A DNA stretch of 32,287 nucleotides, taken from assembly GCA_947292085.1 (NCBI GenBank), contig CAMYPN010000010.1:1-32287 (forward strand). Direction: 5' to 3'. The stretch comes from an uncultured Gardnerella sp. Its GTDB lineage: Bacteria > Actinomycetota > Actinomycetes > Actinomycetales > Bifidobacteriaceae. Positions 8,448-16,326 of this stretch are shown here, piece after piece (position 1 is the first letter of the stretch; every line of letters starts with the position of its first letter). Both the position numbers and the translations under genes were made by a program. The notes under the pieces are model-generated. The model was not told the origin of the DNA, searched no databases, and saw only the letters and a program-made list of their open reading frames with translations.

Positions 8448-11312
8448 ATGACAGCAGAGAATAAGCTGGTCATTGTAGAGTCTCCCACTAAGGCACGTAA
8501 GATTGGCGGGTATCTGGGTAATGGATACACGGTAATGGCTTCAGTGGGGCATATTCGCGACCTCGCTCAACCAAGCCAAGTTCCAGCTTCACATAAAGCT
8601 GAGTACGGTAAATTTGGCGTAGATGTTGATCACGGGTTTGCTCCTTATTACGTGGTTGGGGCAGATAAGAAGAAAACTGTTGCTGAATTAAAAAGTGCTC
8701 TAGCTAAAGCTGATGAGCTTTATCTTGCAACTGATGAGGATCGTGAGGGTGAGGCTATTGCTTGGCATCTTGTAGAGGCTTTGAAGCCAAAAGTGCCAGT
8801 AAAGCGAATGGTATTTCACGAGATAACTAAGGATGCTATTAACGCTTCCTTACGTAACACTCGTGACGTAGACGATAATATGGTTGATGCGCAGGAAACG
8901 CGTAGAGTGTTGGATCGCTTGTACGGTTACGAACTTTCTCCTGTACTTTGGCGAAAAGTTGGCCCAGGTCTTTCTGCAGGTCGCGTACAATCAGTTGCCA
9001 CAAGGCTTATTGTTGAGCGCGAGCGCGAACGTATGGCGTTTATTCGAGCATCCTATTGGGATTTGACTGCTGTTTTGCGTGCTCCTGATGCGGATGGTAA
9101 AGAAGTTGAGTTTGATGCTCGTATGACTTCTCTTAAAGGTAAACGCATAGCTACTTCTAAAGATTTTAATTCTAAGGGAGAGCTTGTTGCTGATAAAGAC
9201 TCTACTTTTGCGTTACATCTTGATGAGTCTGAAGCTTCTAAAATTGCAGAAGAACTTAGAAAATCTAATTTTATTGTTGACTCGATGGATACGAAACCGT
9301 ATCGTCGCCGTCCACTTCCGCCGTTTACTACGTCAACTTTGCAGCAAACTGCAGGAAACCGTTTATCTATGAGCTCTCGTCAAACTATGCGAGCAGCTCA
9401 ATCTTTGTACGAAAACGGCTACATTACTTATATGCGTACTGATTCTGTAACGCTTTCTCAAGAGGCTATTGCTGCAGCTAGGTCTGCTGCTGCGGAGAAT
9501 TTTGGATCAGAATATGTTGCGGATGCTCCAAAACAGTACACTACTACTACTGCAGGTGCGCAGGAAGCGCATGAATGTATACGACCTGCCGGCGCAAGTT
9601 TCCGTAATCCAAGTGATTTAGCTGGTGTTCTTCCTGCTGATCAGTTGAAGTTGTATACGCTTATTTGGCAGCGCACTTTAGCTTCTCAAATGGCCGATGC
9701 TACTGGTTTCACTGCTACAGTTAAGCTGAATGCTGATGCTGCTAGTTTTGGAGAGGCTACTTTCCAAGCTTCTGGAACTGTTATTACTTTCGCAGGTTTT
9801 ATGAAAGTATATGGTGGCGTCAAAGCTGGATCTGATGAGGAGTCTAAAGCTTTACCGCCAATGTCTCGCGGAGATATTTTGTCAACTTCTGACGTTACTG
9901 CTGAAGCTCACGAAACGCAGCCTCCTGCTCGATATACTGAAGCTTCTTTAGTAAAAACTTTGGAAGCTAAAGAAATTGGACGTCCTTCTACTTACGCGAG
10001 TATTATTGCGACTATTTTTGATCGCGGATACGTTTATGAGCGCGGTCGTGCACTAATACCTTCGTGGCTTGCTTTTGCTGTGATTAAGCTTTTGGAATCT
10101 AATTTCCCAAAGTATGTTGATTACGCGTTTACTGCTGATATGGAAAATGGTTTGGATCGTATTGCTCACGGAGAGGAAGCTGGTAAGGATTGGCTTACTA
10201 GATTCTACTTTGGTGACGGCGACGAGTCTTTGAATTCTAAAGATCAGGTTCATGCCGGTTTGCAGCAGCAGGTTGCTGAGCTTGGTGAGATTGATGCTCG
10301 TGAAATCAACACTATTGAAATTGGCGACGGTTTAAATGTTCGAGTTGGTCGTTACGGCCCGTATTTGGAAGATACTAAACATTTAGATTCTGAAGGTAAT
10401 CCTCTTCACGCTTCATTGCCGGAAACTTTAGCTCCTGATGAGTTAACAGTTAAAGTTGCTAGAGATTTGCTGGAAAATAATGCTGAAGGTCCTCGAGTTT
10501 TGGGAGTTGATCCGGAAACTGGTGGAAGTGTGGAAGTTCGTAACGGAAGATTTGGTCCTTACGTTGCGCTCGTATCAGCATCTTCAGTATCATCTTCTGA
10601 TTCTTCTGATTCTTCTGATTCTTCTGAAAGTAGCGAAAATAAGTCTGCTGAGAAACCAAAAATGGCTTCCCTATTTAAGACTATGGATCCTGCAACTATA
10701 ACATTGCAGGAAGCTTTACAGTTGCTGCGTTTGCCACGATTAGTTGGTGAATTTGAAGAAAAAGATTCTGAAGGTAATATTAAGCGCGCACGAATTGAAG
10801 CGAATAACGGACGTTACGGTGCTTACTTAACAAAATCCTATGAGTCTTCGGGCGAATCTTCCTCTGATTCCTCCGCAGCAAAACCAGAAACTCGTTCTCT
10901 TACTAGTGAGGACGCTATTTTCTCTATCACTTTGCAAGAAGCTCAAGATTTGTTTAGTCAGCCAAAGTATGGTAAACGTACTAGAGCTGCAGCGAAGCCG
11001 CCTCTTCGCGAATTAGGTGCGGATCCTGAAACTGGTAAGCCTGTGGTAATTAAAGACGGCTTCTATGGAGCTTATATTACAGATGGTGAAACGAACCGTA
11101 CTTTGCCAAAACAGTATACGCCTGAATCGATTGATCCACAGGAAGCTTTTGCGCTGTTAGCTCAGAAGCGTGCAGCCGGACCTGTAAAACGTAAGAAGCG
11201 TACGACTGCAAAAAGCGCTGCTAAATCTACAGCAAAGAAAACATCTTCGAAAAAATCTACTGTAGCAAAATCGACTACAAGAAAAACTACGAAGTCAGCT
11301 GCAGCAAAGTAG
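8448..11312 (+). CDS. topA: DNA topoisomerase I (type IA)
   Basis: Relaxes negative supercoils through a transient 5'-phosphotyrosine. The ATG at 8448 is chosen because AAAGGAG (8436-8442) lies just before it; the upstream ATG at 8433 would include that ribosome-binding site in the coding region. The resulting protein has 954 residues. The TOPRIM domain opens it, with TDEDREGE at 95-102 binding metal. The catalytic tyrosine is Tyr328 in YITYMRTDS. The C-terminus has repeated basic topoisomerase modules (GRYGPY, GRFGPY, GRYGAY, GFYGAY) instead of zinc fingers, the actinobacterial pattern, separated by Ser/Asp-rich linkers and ending in a Lys/Ala/Ser/Thr tail likely to bind DNA. It leads a unit with tmk and holB. 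Confidence 0.96.
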   Translation: MTAENKLVIVESPTKARKIGGYLGNGYTVMASVGHIRDLAQPSQVPASHKAEYGKFGVDVDHGFAPYYVVGADKKKTVAELKSALAKADELYLATDEDREGEAIAWHLVEALKPKVPVKRMVFHEITKDAINASLRNTRDVDDNMVDAQETRRVLDRLYGYELSPVLWRKVGPGLSAGRVQSVATRLIVERERERMAFIRASYWDLTAVLRAPDADGKEVEFDARMTSLKGKRIATSKDFNSKGELVADKDSTFALHLDESEASKIAEELRKSNFIVDSMDTKPYRRRPLPPFTTSTLQQTAGNRLSMSSRQTMRAAQSLYENGYITYMRTDSVTLSQEAIAAARSAAAENFGSEYVADAPKQYTTTTAGAQEAHECIRPAGASFRNPSDLAGVLPADQLKLYTLIWQRTLASQMADATGFTATVKLNADAASFGEATFQASGTVITFAGFMKVYGGVKAGSDEESKALPPMSRGDILSTSDVTAEAHETQPPARYTEASLVKTLEAKEIGRPSTYASIIATIFDRGYVYERGRALIPSWLAFAVIKLLESNFPKYVDYAFTADMENGLDRIAHGEEAGKDWLTRFYFGDGDESLNSKDQVHAGLQQQVAELGEIDAREINTIEIGDGLNVRVGRYGPYLEDTKHLDSEGNPLHASLPETLAPDELTVKVARDLLENNAEGPRVLGVDPETGGSVEVRNGRFGPYVALVSASSVSSSDSSDSSDSSESSENKSAEKPKMASLFKTMDPATITLQEALQLLRLPRLVGEFEEKDSEGNIKRARIEANNGRYGAYLTKSYESSGESSSDSSAAKPETRSLTSEDAIFSITLQEAQDLFSQPKYGKRTRAAAKPPLRELGADPETGKPVVIKDGFYGAYITDGETNRTLPKQYTPESIDPQEAFALLAQKRAAGPVKRKKRTTAKSAAKSTAKKTSSKKSTVAKSTTRKTTKSAAAK
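10593..10628 (+). repeat. 9-bp tandem repeat encoding a Ser-Ser-Asp linker in TopA
   Basis: Four copies of TCTTCTGAT (the last ends in GAA) encode an (Ser-Ser-Asp)n run between two C-terminal topoisomerase modules. The unit is a multiple of three, so copy-number change keeps the frame. Confidence 0.85.
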
Positions 11313-11322
11313 GTAATTACTT

Positions 11323-12042
11323 ATGGAATCTCAAGATAGCGGATTTTCTGAAGATTTTTCTGAAGATTTTTCCACAGCCTGCGCATGCGGTGGAAACTGC
11401 GGTTGCTCAAATCACGTCTCAACCAACAAAGGGTTGTTTATATCTTTTGAAGGTATTGACGGAGTAGGTAAAACCACTCAGGTTGAAGCTTTAAAAAAGC
11501 ATTTAGAAGATCTCGGCAAAGAAGTTGTAGTTACGCTTGAACCCGGCGGAACTTCGCTTGGTAAATCTTTAAGAGAAATTCTTCTTCACGGAGGTTTTAT
11601 TTCTTCTCGAGCAGAAGCTTTACTTTTTGCGGCCGATAGAGCACAGCATGTTGCGCAAATCATTCGACCGGCGCTTAGTCGTGGTGCTGTAGTGATAACA
11701 GACCGTTATATTGATTCTTCTCTTGCGTATCAGTCTGGCGGTAGAGAGTTAACAATGGAAGACGTTCGCAATTTAAGCGAATGGGCGACTGACTCTTTGT
11801 GGCCTAAGCGAACTTACTTACTTGATATGCTTCCGGAAGCGGCTTTTGAAAGACTCCACGGTAAAGCTGATCGTATGGAATCTGCAGGTTTGGATTTTGC
11901 GCGTCGAACTAGAGAAGCTTTTCTTGATTTAGCGGATGATGATCACAGCCGTTATCGTGTTCTTGATGCTTCTTGTTCTCCAGAAAAGTTATCAAAATTA
12001 ATTGCGGAGGATGTTGATTCTTTACTTGCGGAGCGTGATTAA
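11323..12042 (+). CDS. tmk: Thymidylate kinase with Cys-rich N-terminal extension
   Basis: Phosphorylates dTMP to dTDP for DNA synthesis; cytosolic. The 239-residue product contains the P-loop GIDGVGKTT (44-52), LEPGGTSLG (72-80), the DRY motif in [13 protein letters not shown] (125-137) and a LID region near KADRMES. The family is usually 200-215 residues; here residues 1-36 are extra, with a repeated SEDF and four cysteines in CACGGNCGC (20-28). Only a poor ribosome-binding site precedes the ATG at 11323. A TTG at 11434, after AAAGGG, would give a normal-length enzyme and is a possible alternative start. It lies 10 bases after topA and touches holB. Confidence 0.93.
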   Translation: MESQDSGFSEDFSEDFSTACACGGNCGCSNHVSTNKGLFISFEGIDGVGKTTQVEALKKHLEDLGKEVVVTLEPGGTSLGKSLREILLHGGFISSRAEALLFAADRAQHVAQIIRPALSRGAVVITDRYIDSSLAYQSGGRELTMEDVRNLSEWATDSLWPKRTYLLDMLPEAAFERLHGKADRMESAGLDFARRTREAFLDLADDDHSRYRVLDASCSPEKLSKLIAEDVDSLLAERD

Positions 12043-13197
12043 ATGAGCGTTTGGGATTGCGTAGTGGGGCAGGAGCAAGCAGTTAAAAGACTCCGTGCCG
12101 CAGCTTGTGGAGATTCAAGCGCTCTAGCGCAATCCTGGCTTATTTGTGGAGCTGAAGGTTTTGGTGCTGTAACTCTTGCTCGCGCATTTGCTGCAGCTCT
12201 TGAAAGTCCAGATCATGGTGAAAGCGAAGGGGAGCTTTCGCAGGTGGCGCGCGAAGTTTTAGCAGGCTCGCATCCGGATGTTAGCACTTTAAGTACTGAT
12301 GCTGTAACTATAAGCATTGATGATGTTCGAGAAATTGTTTCTATTTCCGAACAAATGCCGAGTACAGCTTATTGGCGAATAATTATTATCGAAGACATTC
12401 AGCGGATGCTTGAACGCAGTACAAATGTGCTTCTAAAAGAAATTGAGGAGCCAAGTCCACACACTATTTGGATACTTTGTGCTTCCAGCGTGCAGGATGT
12501 TCTACCAACTATTCGTTCTCGTACACAAATCGTGCAACTGACTACGCCAGATGAAAAATCGGTTTCTAAATATATTGCAGATAAAACTGGTGCCGATAAA
12601 AGTCTTTCTAATAGTGTTGCGAGAATAGCGCAAGGTAATTTGCAATTAGCTGAGCTTTATGCCTCAGACGAACGTGCGTTGTCTCGTAGAAATGAACTCG
12701 TATACGGGCTGTTACACATGCGTGCTGCAACAGACGCTGTAATTTTAGCCGGAAATCTTATCGACGATGCTAAAGCACAAGCTGAAACTGAAGTTCAGCG
12801 TGGGGTTGAAGCTGAGCAGGATGAGTTTCGCAGGATTAACGGGTTAACTAAAGATGATCGTATGCCTTCAAAGTTGCGTGCAGCATATAATGCTATTGGC
12901 AAAAAAGATGAAGTTAAACGCAAAGTTACTCGTACTAGTAGAGACGTATTAAATCGTGCTTTAAACGCAGTAGAAAGTGTTTATAGGGATATTCTTATGG
13001 TATTAAACAATGCTCAAGAGTCATCGCCTATTATTAATCAAGATTTTTATGCGGATATAAATAATCTTGCTAAAGATTTCACTATCAAACGTGCTTTACT
13101 GTGTGTTGATGAGATTTCTAAAGCTAGAAGAAGACTCGTAGGTAACGGTAATCCTACTTTAGTTTTTGAAGCTCTTTTTTGCGCGCTTCTGTATTAG
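12043..13197 (+). CDS. holB: DNA polymerase III delta' subunit
   Basis: Clamp-loader subunit that helps place the beta clamp at primed DNA. The 384-residue protein begins VWDCVVGQEQAVKRL, typical of bacterial delta'. The P-loop position reads GAEGFGAVTLA (36-46), without the GKT of an ATP-binding subunit, as is common in delta'. The sensor-region motif is SRT (159-161) rather than SRC. The four-cysteine zinc module normally between the P-loop and the SHPDV motif is absent: residues 52-75 are acidic and contain no Cys. The ATG follows the tmk stop codon with no gap and GGAG lies in the end of tmk, so translation is probably coupled. It is convergent with ptsH. Confidence 0.88.
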   Translation: MSVWDCVVGQEQAVKRLRAAACGDSSALAQSWLICGAEGFGAVTLARAFAAALESPDHGESEGELSQVAREVLAGSHPDVSTLSTDAVTISIDDVREIVSISEQMPSTAYWRIIIIEDIQRMLERSTNVLLKEIEEPSPHTIWILCASSVQDVLPTIRSRTQIVQLTTPDEKSVSKYIADKTGADKSLSNSVARIAQGNLQLAELYASDERALSRRNELVYGLLHMRAATDAVILAGNLIDDAKAQAETEVQRGVEAEQDEFRRINGLTKDDRMPSKLRAAYNAIGKKDEVKRKVTRTSRDVLNRALNAVESVYRDILMVLNNAQESSPIINQDFYADINNLAKDFTIKRALLCVDEISKARRRLVGNGNPTLVFEALFCALLY

Positions 13198-13216
13198 GAA
13201 ATATTCAAAAGCGTAT

Positions 13217-13480
13217 TTAAGATTCTGCGAGTATTGATATTAAATCATCTGCAACTTCTTCTGCACGCTCTCCTTCAACTCTAATCGTGATAGTGTCTCC
13301 GCGAGTAATTCCTAACCCTATAATCGAAAGAATACTATTTGCGTTTACTGGGTTTCCGTCACCTTTTGAAATAACTACTTCGCATCCGGAACGTATAGAA
13401 GCTTGCGAAAAATCAGAAGCAGGTCGCGCGTGAATACCGACAGAATCTTGAATAGTAAGAGTTCGTATTGCGGTGACCAT
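13217..13480 (-). CDS. ptsH: Phosphocarrier protein HPr
   Basis: Small cytosolic carrier that takes phosphate from Enzyme I and passes it to EIIA proteins. Start set at 13480 because AAGGAG lies just before it; the longer reading frame to 13555 has no ribosome-binding site and adds residues unlike HPr. The 87-residue product has the active-site His17 in GIHARPAS (His15 in standard numbering) and Ser49 in NANSILSII, the position of regulatory Ser46 in Firmicutes; no HPr kinase is seen here. It is divergent from ptsI across 201 bases, an arrangement unlike the usual ptsHI operon. Confidence 0.93.
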   Translation of the reverse strand: MVTAIRTLTIQDSVGIHARPASDFSQASIRSGCEVVISKGDGNPVNANSILSIIGLGITRGDTITIRVEGERAEEVADDLISILAES

Positions 13481-13681
13481 TTCTGCTCCTTGAGTATTTT
13501 CGCTAGTAAGAGGATTACATTTTGGTTTCATTACATGCGCAATTAGTGTGGCCAAAATCAGTAATTTTATACTTCAGTTTCAAACATAGCGTAATATGGC
13601 GAAAATTTATCTAGTTGCGTTTAAGTTGTATAAATATTTTACTAATGTATGTTTTATGAGTTGGGTGATTAAGGAGTTTCA
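13481..13681. other. Divergent ptsH/ptsI control region
   Basis: This 201-base gap must contain both promoters. TATAAA near 13628-13633 (+) could be a -10 box for ptsI and TATAAA on the other strand near 13568-13573 could serve ptsH; neither has a convincing -35 box. No clear operator palindrome was found. Confidence 0.4.
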
Positions 13682-15337
13682 ATGAGGCTTAAAGGCGTAG
13701 GTATAGGTCGCGAAATGGCTGCTGGCAAAGTATTGCGAATGGGTCAGCCTATAGCGGAGCCGAACGATACGCCACGTTCGTCTGATGAATCAGTTGAAGA
13801 AGTTATGCAAAATGTGCAGAACGCTTTACGCACTGTCAGTGAGTATCTTAAAACTTGCGCTAGGGCAGCGTTAAAAGGGGATGAAGCTGGTAAGAAAGCT
13901 GCTGCTATTATGCAAGCGCTCGCTCAGATTGCAATTGATCCTGCTCTTTATTCTGCAATTAATAATTCAGTATTGGACGGAAAAACTGCTGCTAGAGCAG
14001 TATGGGAAGGTTTTGCTGGTTTTGAAGAAACTTTGCGCAGTTTAGGCGGATATGTTGCTGAACGCGTAAGAGATTTACATGATATTTGTCAAAGAGTTAT
14101 TGCCATACTGTTGGGTGTTGAAGCTCCTGGAATACCGGAAAGTGATGAGCCTTTTGTTTTAGTAGCTCAAGATATTTCTCCAGCAGATACTGCTTCTTTA
14201 GATCTTACGAAAGTTTTAGCTGTTGTTACTAGTGAAGGAGGTCCAACTAGTCATACGGCTATTATTGCTCGTGCTCGAGGGATCGTGGCAGTTGTTGGAG
14301 TAAAAGAATCTTCAGTTTTGCAAAATAATCAAATGGTTTTGGTTGATGCTGCAAACGGTGTTGTTATTGCAGATCCTACTGAAGATGAGCTTGAAAGATT
14401 ACGTGAGGCAAGAGAACGTAAAAGTCGTGCCAAGGATCTTCGCGGTATGTGCGGCTGCACTAGTGACGGGCATAAGATTCCGTTGTTGGCTAATGTTGGC
14501 ACTCCTGAAGGTGCTGGTATTGCTTGCGAATATGGTGCTGAGGGTGTTGGACTGTTTCGCACAGAATTTTTGTTTATCGGCAACGAGAAGCCTCCTAGTA
14601 TCGATGAGCAGACTGATGCATATGTGAGTCTTTTATCAAAATTTGAAGGTAAGCAAGTTGTTATCCGATTGCTCGACGCAGGAGCAGACAAGCCTCTTCC
14701 TTTCCTAGCTTCAGGAAACGAACCAAATCCTGCTTTAGGTCTTCGTGGTTTGCGCACATTGTGCAAGCATCGTGACGTTTTAGAATGTCAGTTGGAAGCT
14801 CTTTCTCGAGCAAATTCTGTAACAAATTCTGATTTGTGTGTTATGGCTCCTATGGTTGCAGACGAGCAAGAAACTGAGTATTTTGTTAAACTTGGAAAAT
14901 CTAAAGGTTTGAAAAAAGTCGGTATTATGGCGGAAGTTCCTTCGATCGCTTTTATGGCGGATGAAGTCGCTCAAATTGCTGATTTTATTTCAATCGGTAC
15001 GAACGATTTAACTCAGTATTTGCTTGCTGCTGATAGAACTTTAGGTTCTGTAGCTAACTATCAGACTACTTGGCATCCTGCTGTTTTGCGCGCTATAAAA
15101 ATGATTGTTGATGCTGGTAAGTTACATAACACGCCTGTTTGTGTTTGTGGAGAGGCTGCTGCTGATCCTAATCTCGCTGTTGTTTTGGTAGGTTTAGGTG
15201 TTACTTCGCTTTCTATGACACCTGCTGCTTTAGATGACGTGCGTTTTAAGCTTTCAAATGTTACATTGCAGCAAGCTTATGAGCAGGCTTGTGCAGCGCT
15301 TTCTGGGGAGTGGTATAGCTCTGTTATGCAAGATTAG
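13682..15337 (+). CDS. ptsI: PTS Enzyme I (phosphoenolpyruvate-protein phosphotransferase)
   Basis: Autophosphorylates from PEP and phosphorylates HPr, the first step of PTS sugar uptake; cytosolic. The 551 residues are close to the usual 570. The N-terminal HPr-binding/phosphohistidine domain carries GGPTSHTAIIARARG with active His191. The C-terminal PEP-binding barrel has FRTEFLF, GIMAEVPS, SIGTNDLTQY and the catalytic Cys in VCVCGEAAAD. AAGGAG 5 bases before the ATG sets the start. It heads a run of PTS genes (EIIA, EIIB, EIIC) with gaps of about 60, 60 and 145 bases, all on the + strand, so a common transcript is plausible. Confidence 0.96.
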   Translation: MRLKGVGIGREMAAGKVLRMGQPIAEPNDTPRSSDESVEEVMQNVQNALRTVSEYLKTCARAALKGDEAGKKAAAIMQALAQIAIDPALYSAINNSVLDGKTAARAVWEGFAGFEETLRSLGGYVAERVRDLHDICQRVIAILLGVEAPGIPESDEPFVLVAQDISPADTASLDLTKVLAVVTSEGGPTSHTAIIARARGIVAVVGVKESSVLQNNQMVLVDAANGVVIADPTEDELERLREARERKSRAKDLRGMCGCTSDGHKIPLLANVGTPEGAGIACEYGAEGVGLFRTEFLFIGNEKPPSIDEQTDAYVSLLSKFEGKQVVIRLLDAGADKPLPFLASGNEPNPALGLRGLRTLCKHRDVLECQLEALSRANSVTNSDLCVMAPMVADEQETEYFVKLGKSKGLKKVGIMAEVPSIAFMADEVAQIADFISIGTNDLTQYLLAADRTLGSVANYQTTWHPAVLRAIKMIVDAGKLHNTPVCVCGEAAADPNLAVVLVGLGVTSLSMTPAALDDVRFKLSNVTLQQAYEQACAALSGEWYSSVMQD

Positions 15338-15398
15338 AGTTCGTGTTTATTAGCAAATATATTGGGCGGCTATTATAAGTAGGTTATGGAGGAAATGT

Positions 15399-15848
15399 AT
15401 GAGTGTAGACATTAATTCGCTGCTTCCGAATATTGCTGTTAAACTTGATGTGCAAGCAAAAGATTGGCGCAGTGTAATTCGTTTAGCAGGTGATGCTTTG
15501 CGAGAAGCAGGTTTTACGACTAATGTATACACTGACGAGATGATTAATACCGTGGAAAGCATGGGGCCTTACGTAGTGATTGCTCCAGGCTTAGCGCTGG
15601 CGCATTCACGGCCGTCAAAGGCGGTACTAAAAAGTGGTTTAAGTTGGATTCGGCTTAGCAGCCCAGTGAAGTTCGGTAATGCCGCAAATGATCCAGTTTC
15701 TCTGGTGATTGGCCTCGCTGGTCACGATGACAATGAGCACGTTGGTGTTATGTCTACGATTGCGGCTGCGCTTACTAAACCAGCAAAATTGGACGCGCTG
15801 TCTAAGGCCGACAGTGCGGAAAAGATTCGTGCGATTCTTCAAAGCTGA
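15399..15848 (+). CDS. PTS EIIA component, ascorbate/fructose-mannitol superfamily
   Basis: Receives phosphate from HPr and passes it to EIIB; cytosolic. The 149-residue product aligns by motif with the EIIA-2 fold, with the phospho-His69 in GLALAHSRP, where UlaC-type proteins have ALPHARP-like sequences. GGAGGA 4 bases before the ATG sets the start. The neighbouring EIIB and EIIC are Ula-like, so this is the UlaC-type member of the same transporter. Substrate is not established; the symbol is withheld because ascorbate specificity is unproven. Confidence 0.87.
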   Translation: MSVDINSLLPNIAVKLDVQAKDWRSVIRLAGDALREAGFTTNVYTDEMINTVESMGPYVVIAPGLALAHSRPSKAVLKSGLSWIRLSSPVKFGNAANDPVSLVIGLAGHDDNEHVGVMSTIAAALTKPAKLDALSKADSAEKIRAILQS

Positions 15849-15911
15849 GTACGCTCGATGGAATTGTGAGAGTTTTTAAAAGTTTTAAAGGTTAATAGAA
15901 ACGAGGATGAT

Positions 15912-16181
15912 ATGAATATCCTGTGCGTATGCGGTAACGGGATTGGTACTTCAGTGCTACTCAAGATTAGTGTTGAGGCTGCTGCTGAAGACCTTGGTAT
16001 GGATGTGTCTGTAACTACTTCAGATGTTGGCAGCGCTAAAGGCACTGCAAACATGAATGATGTGGTTATGACTTCACCTCAGTTGGCATCGGAGCTTAAA
16101 GGCACGTCAACACCTGTAGAAAGTATTGAAAACTTTATGGATGTTGAAGAGATTAAGGAAGTGCTTAAGCGCTACGAGTAG
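15912..16181 (+). CDS. PTS EIIB component, lactose/ascorbate type
   Basis: Small cytosolic phosphotransfer protein that carries phosphate on cysteine to the incoming sugar. In 89 residues the P-loop-like VCGNGIGTS contains active Cys7; the neighbouring Cys5 is probably not catalytic. Length and motif match UlaB/SgaB. GAGGATG precedes the ATG. It lies between EIIA and EIIC, which supports a single three-component permease. Confidence 0.9.
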   Translation: MNILCVCGNGIGTSVLLKISVEAAAEDLGMDVSVTTSDVGSAKGTANMNDVVMTSPQLASELKGTSTPVESIENFMDVEEIKEVLKRYE

Positions 16182-16326
16182 TTTTATTAACATGAGTTCA
16201 CTGCTATGCGTTTGCTGAGACGTGAAAGTCTTAGCTCGCATGGCTGTGAAATCTTAAACGCTTTAGGTGAATTTCTGTTTACCTACGTAAGCGTATACGT
16301 AAGAAGATAGCAGAAAGAAGCAAGAT
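16182..16326. other. EIIB-EIIC gap with direct repeat
   Basis: The 145-base gap is longer than others in the PTS run. It holds two copies of ACGTAAG separated by CGTAT (16285-16303) about 25 bases before EIIC. There is no terminator with a U-tract and no clear promoter. An internal control point or processing site is possible but unproven. Confidence 0.35.
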
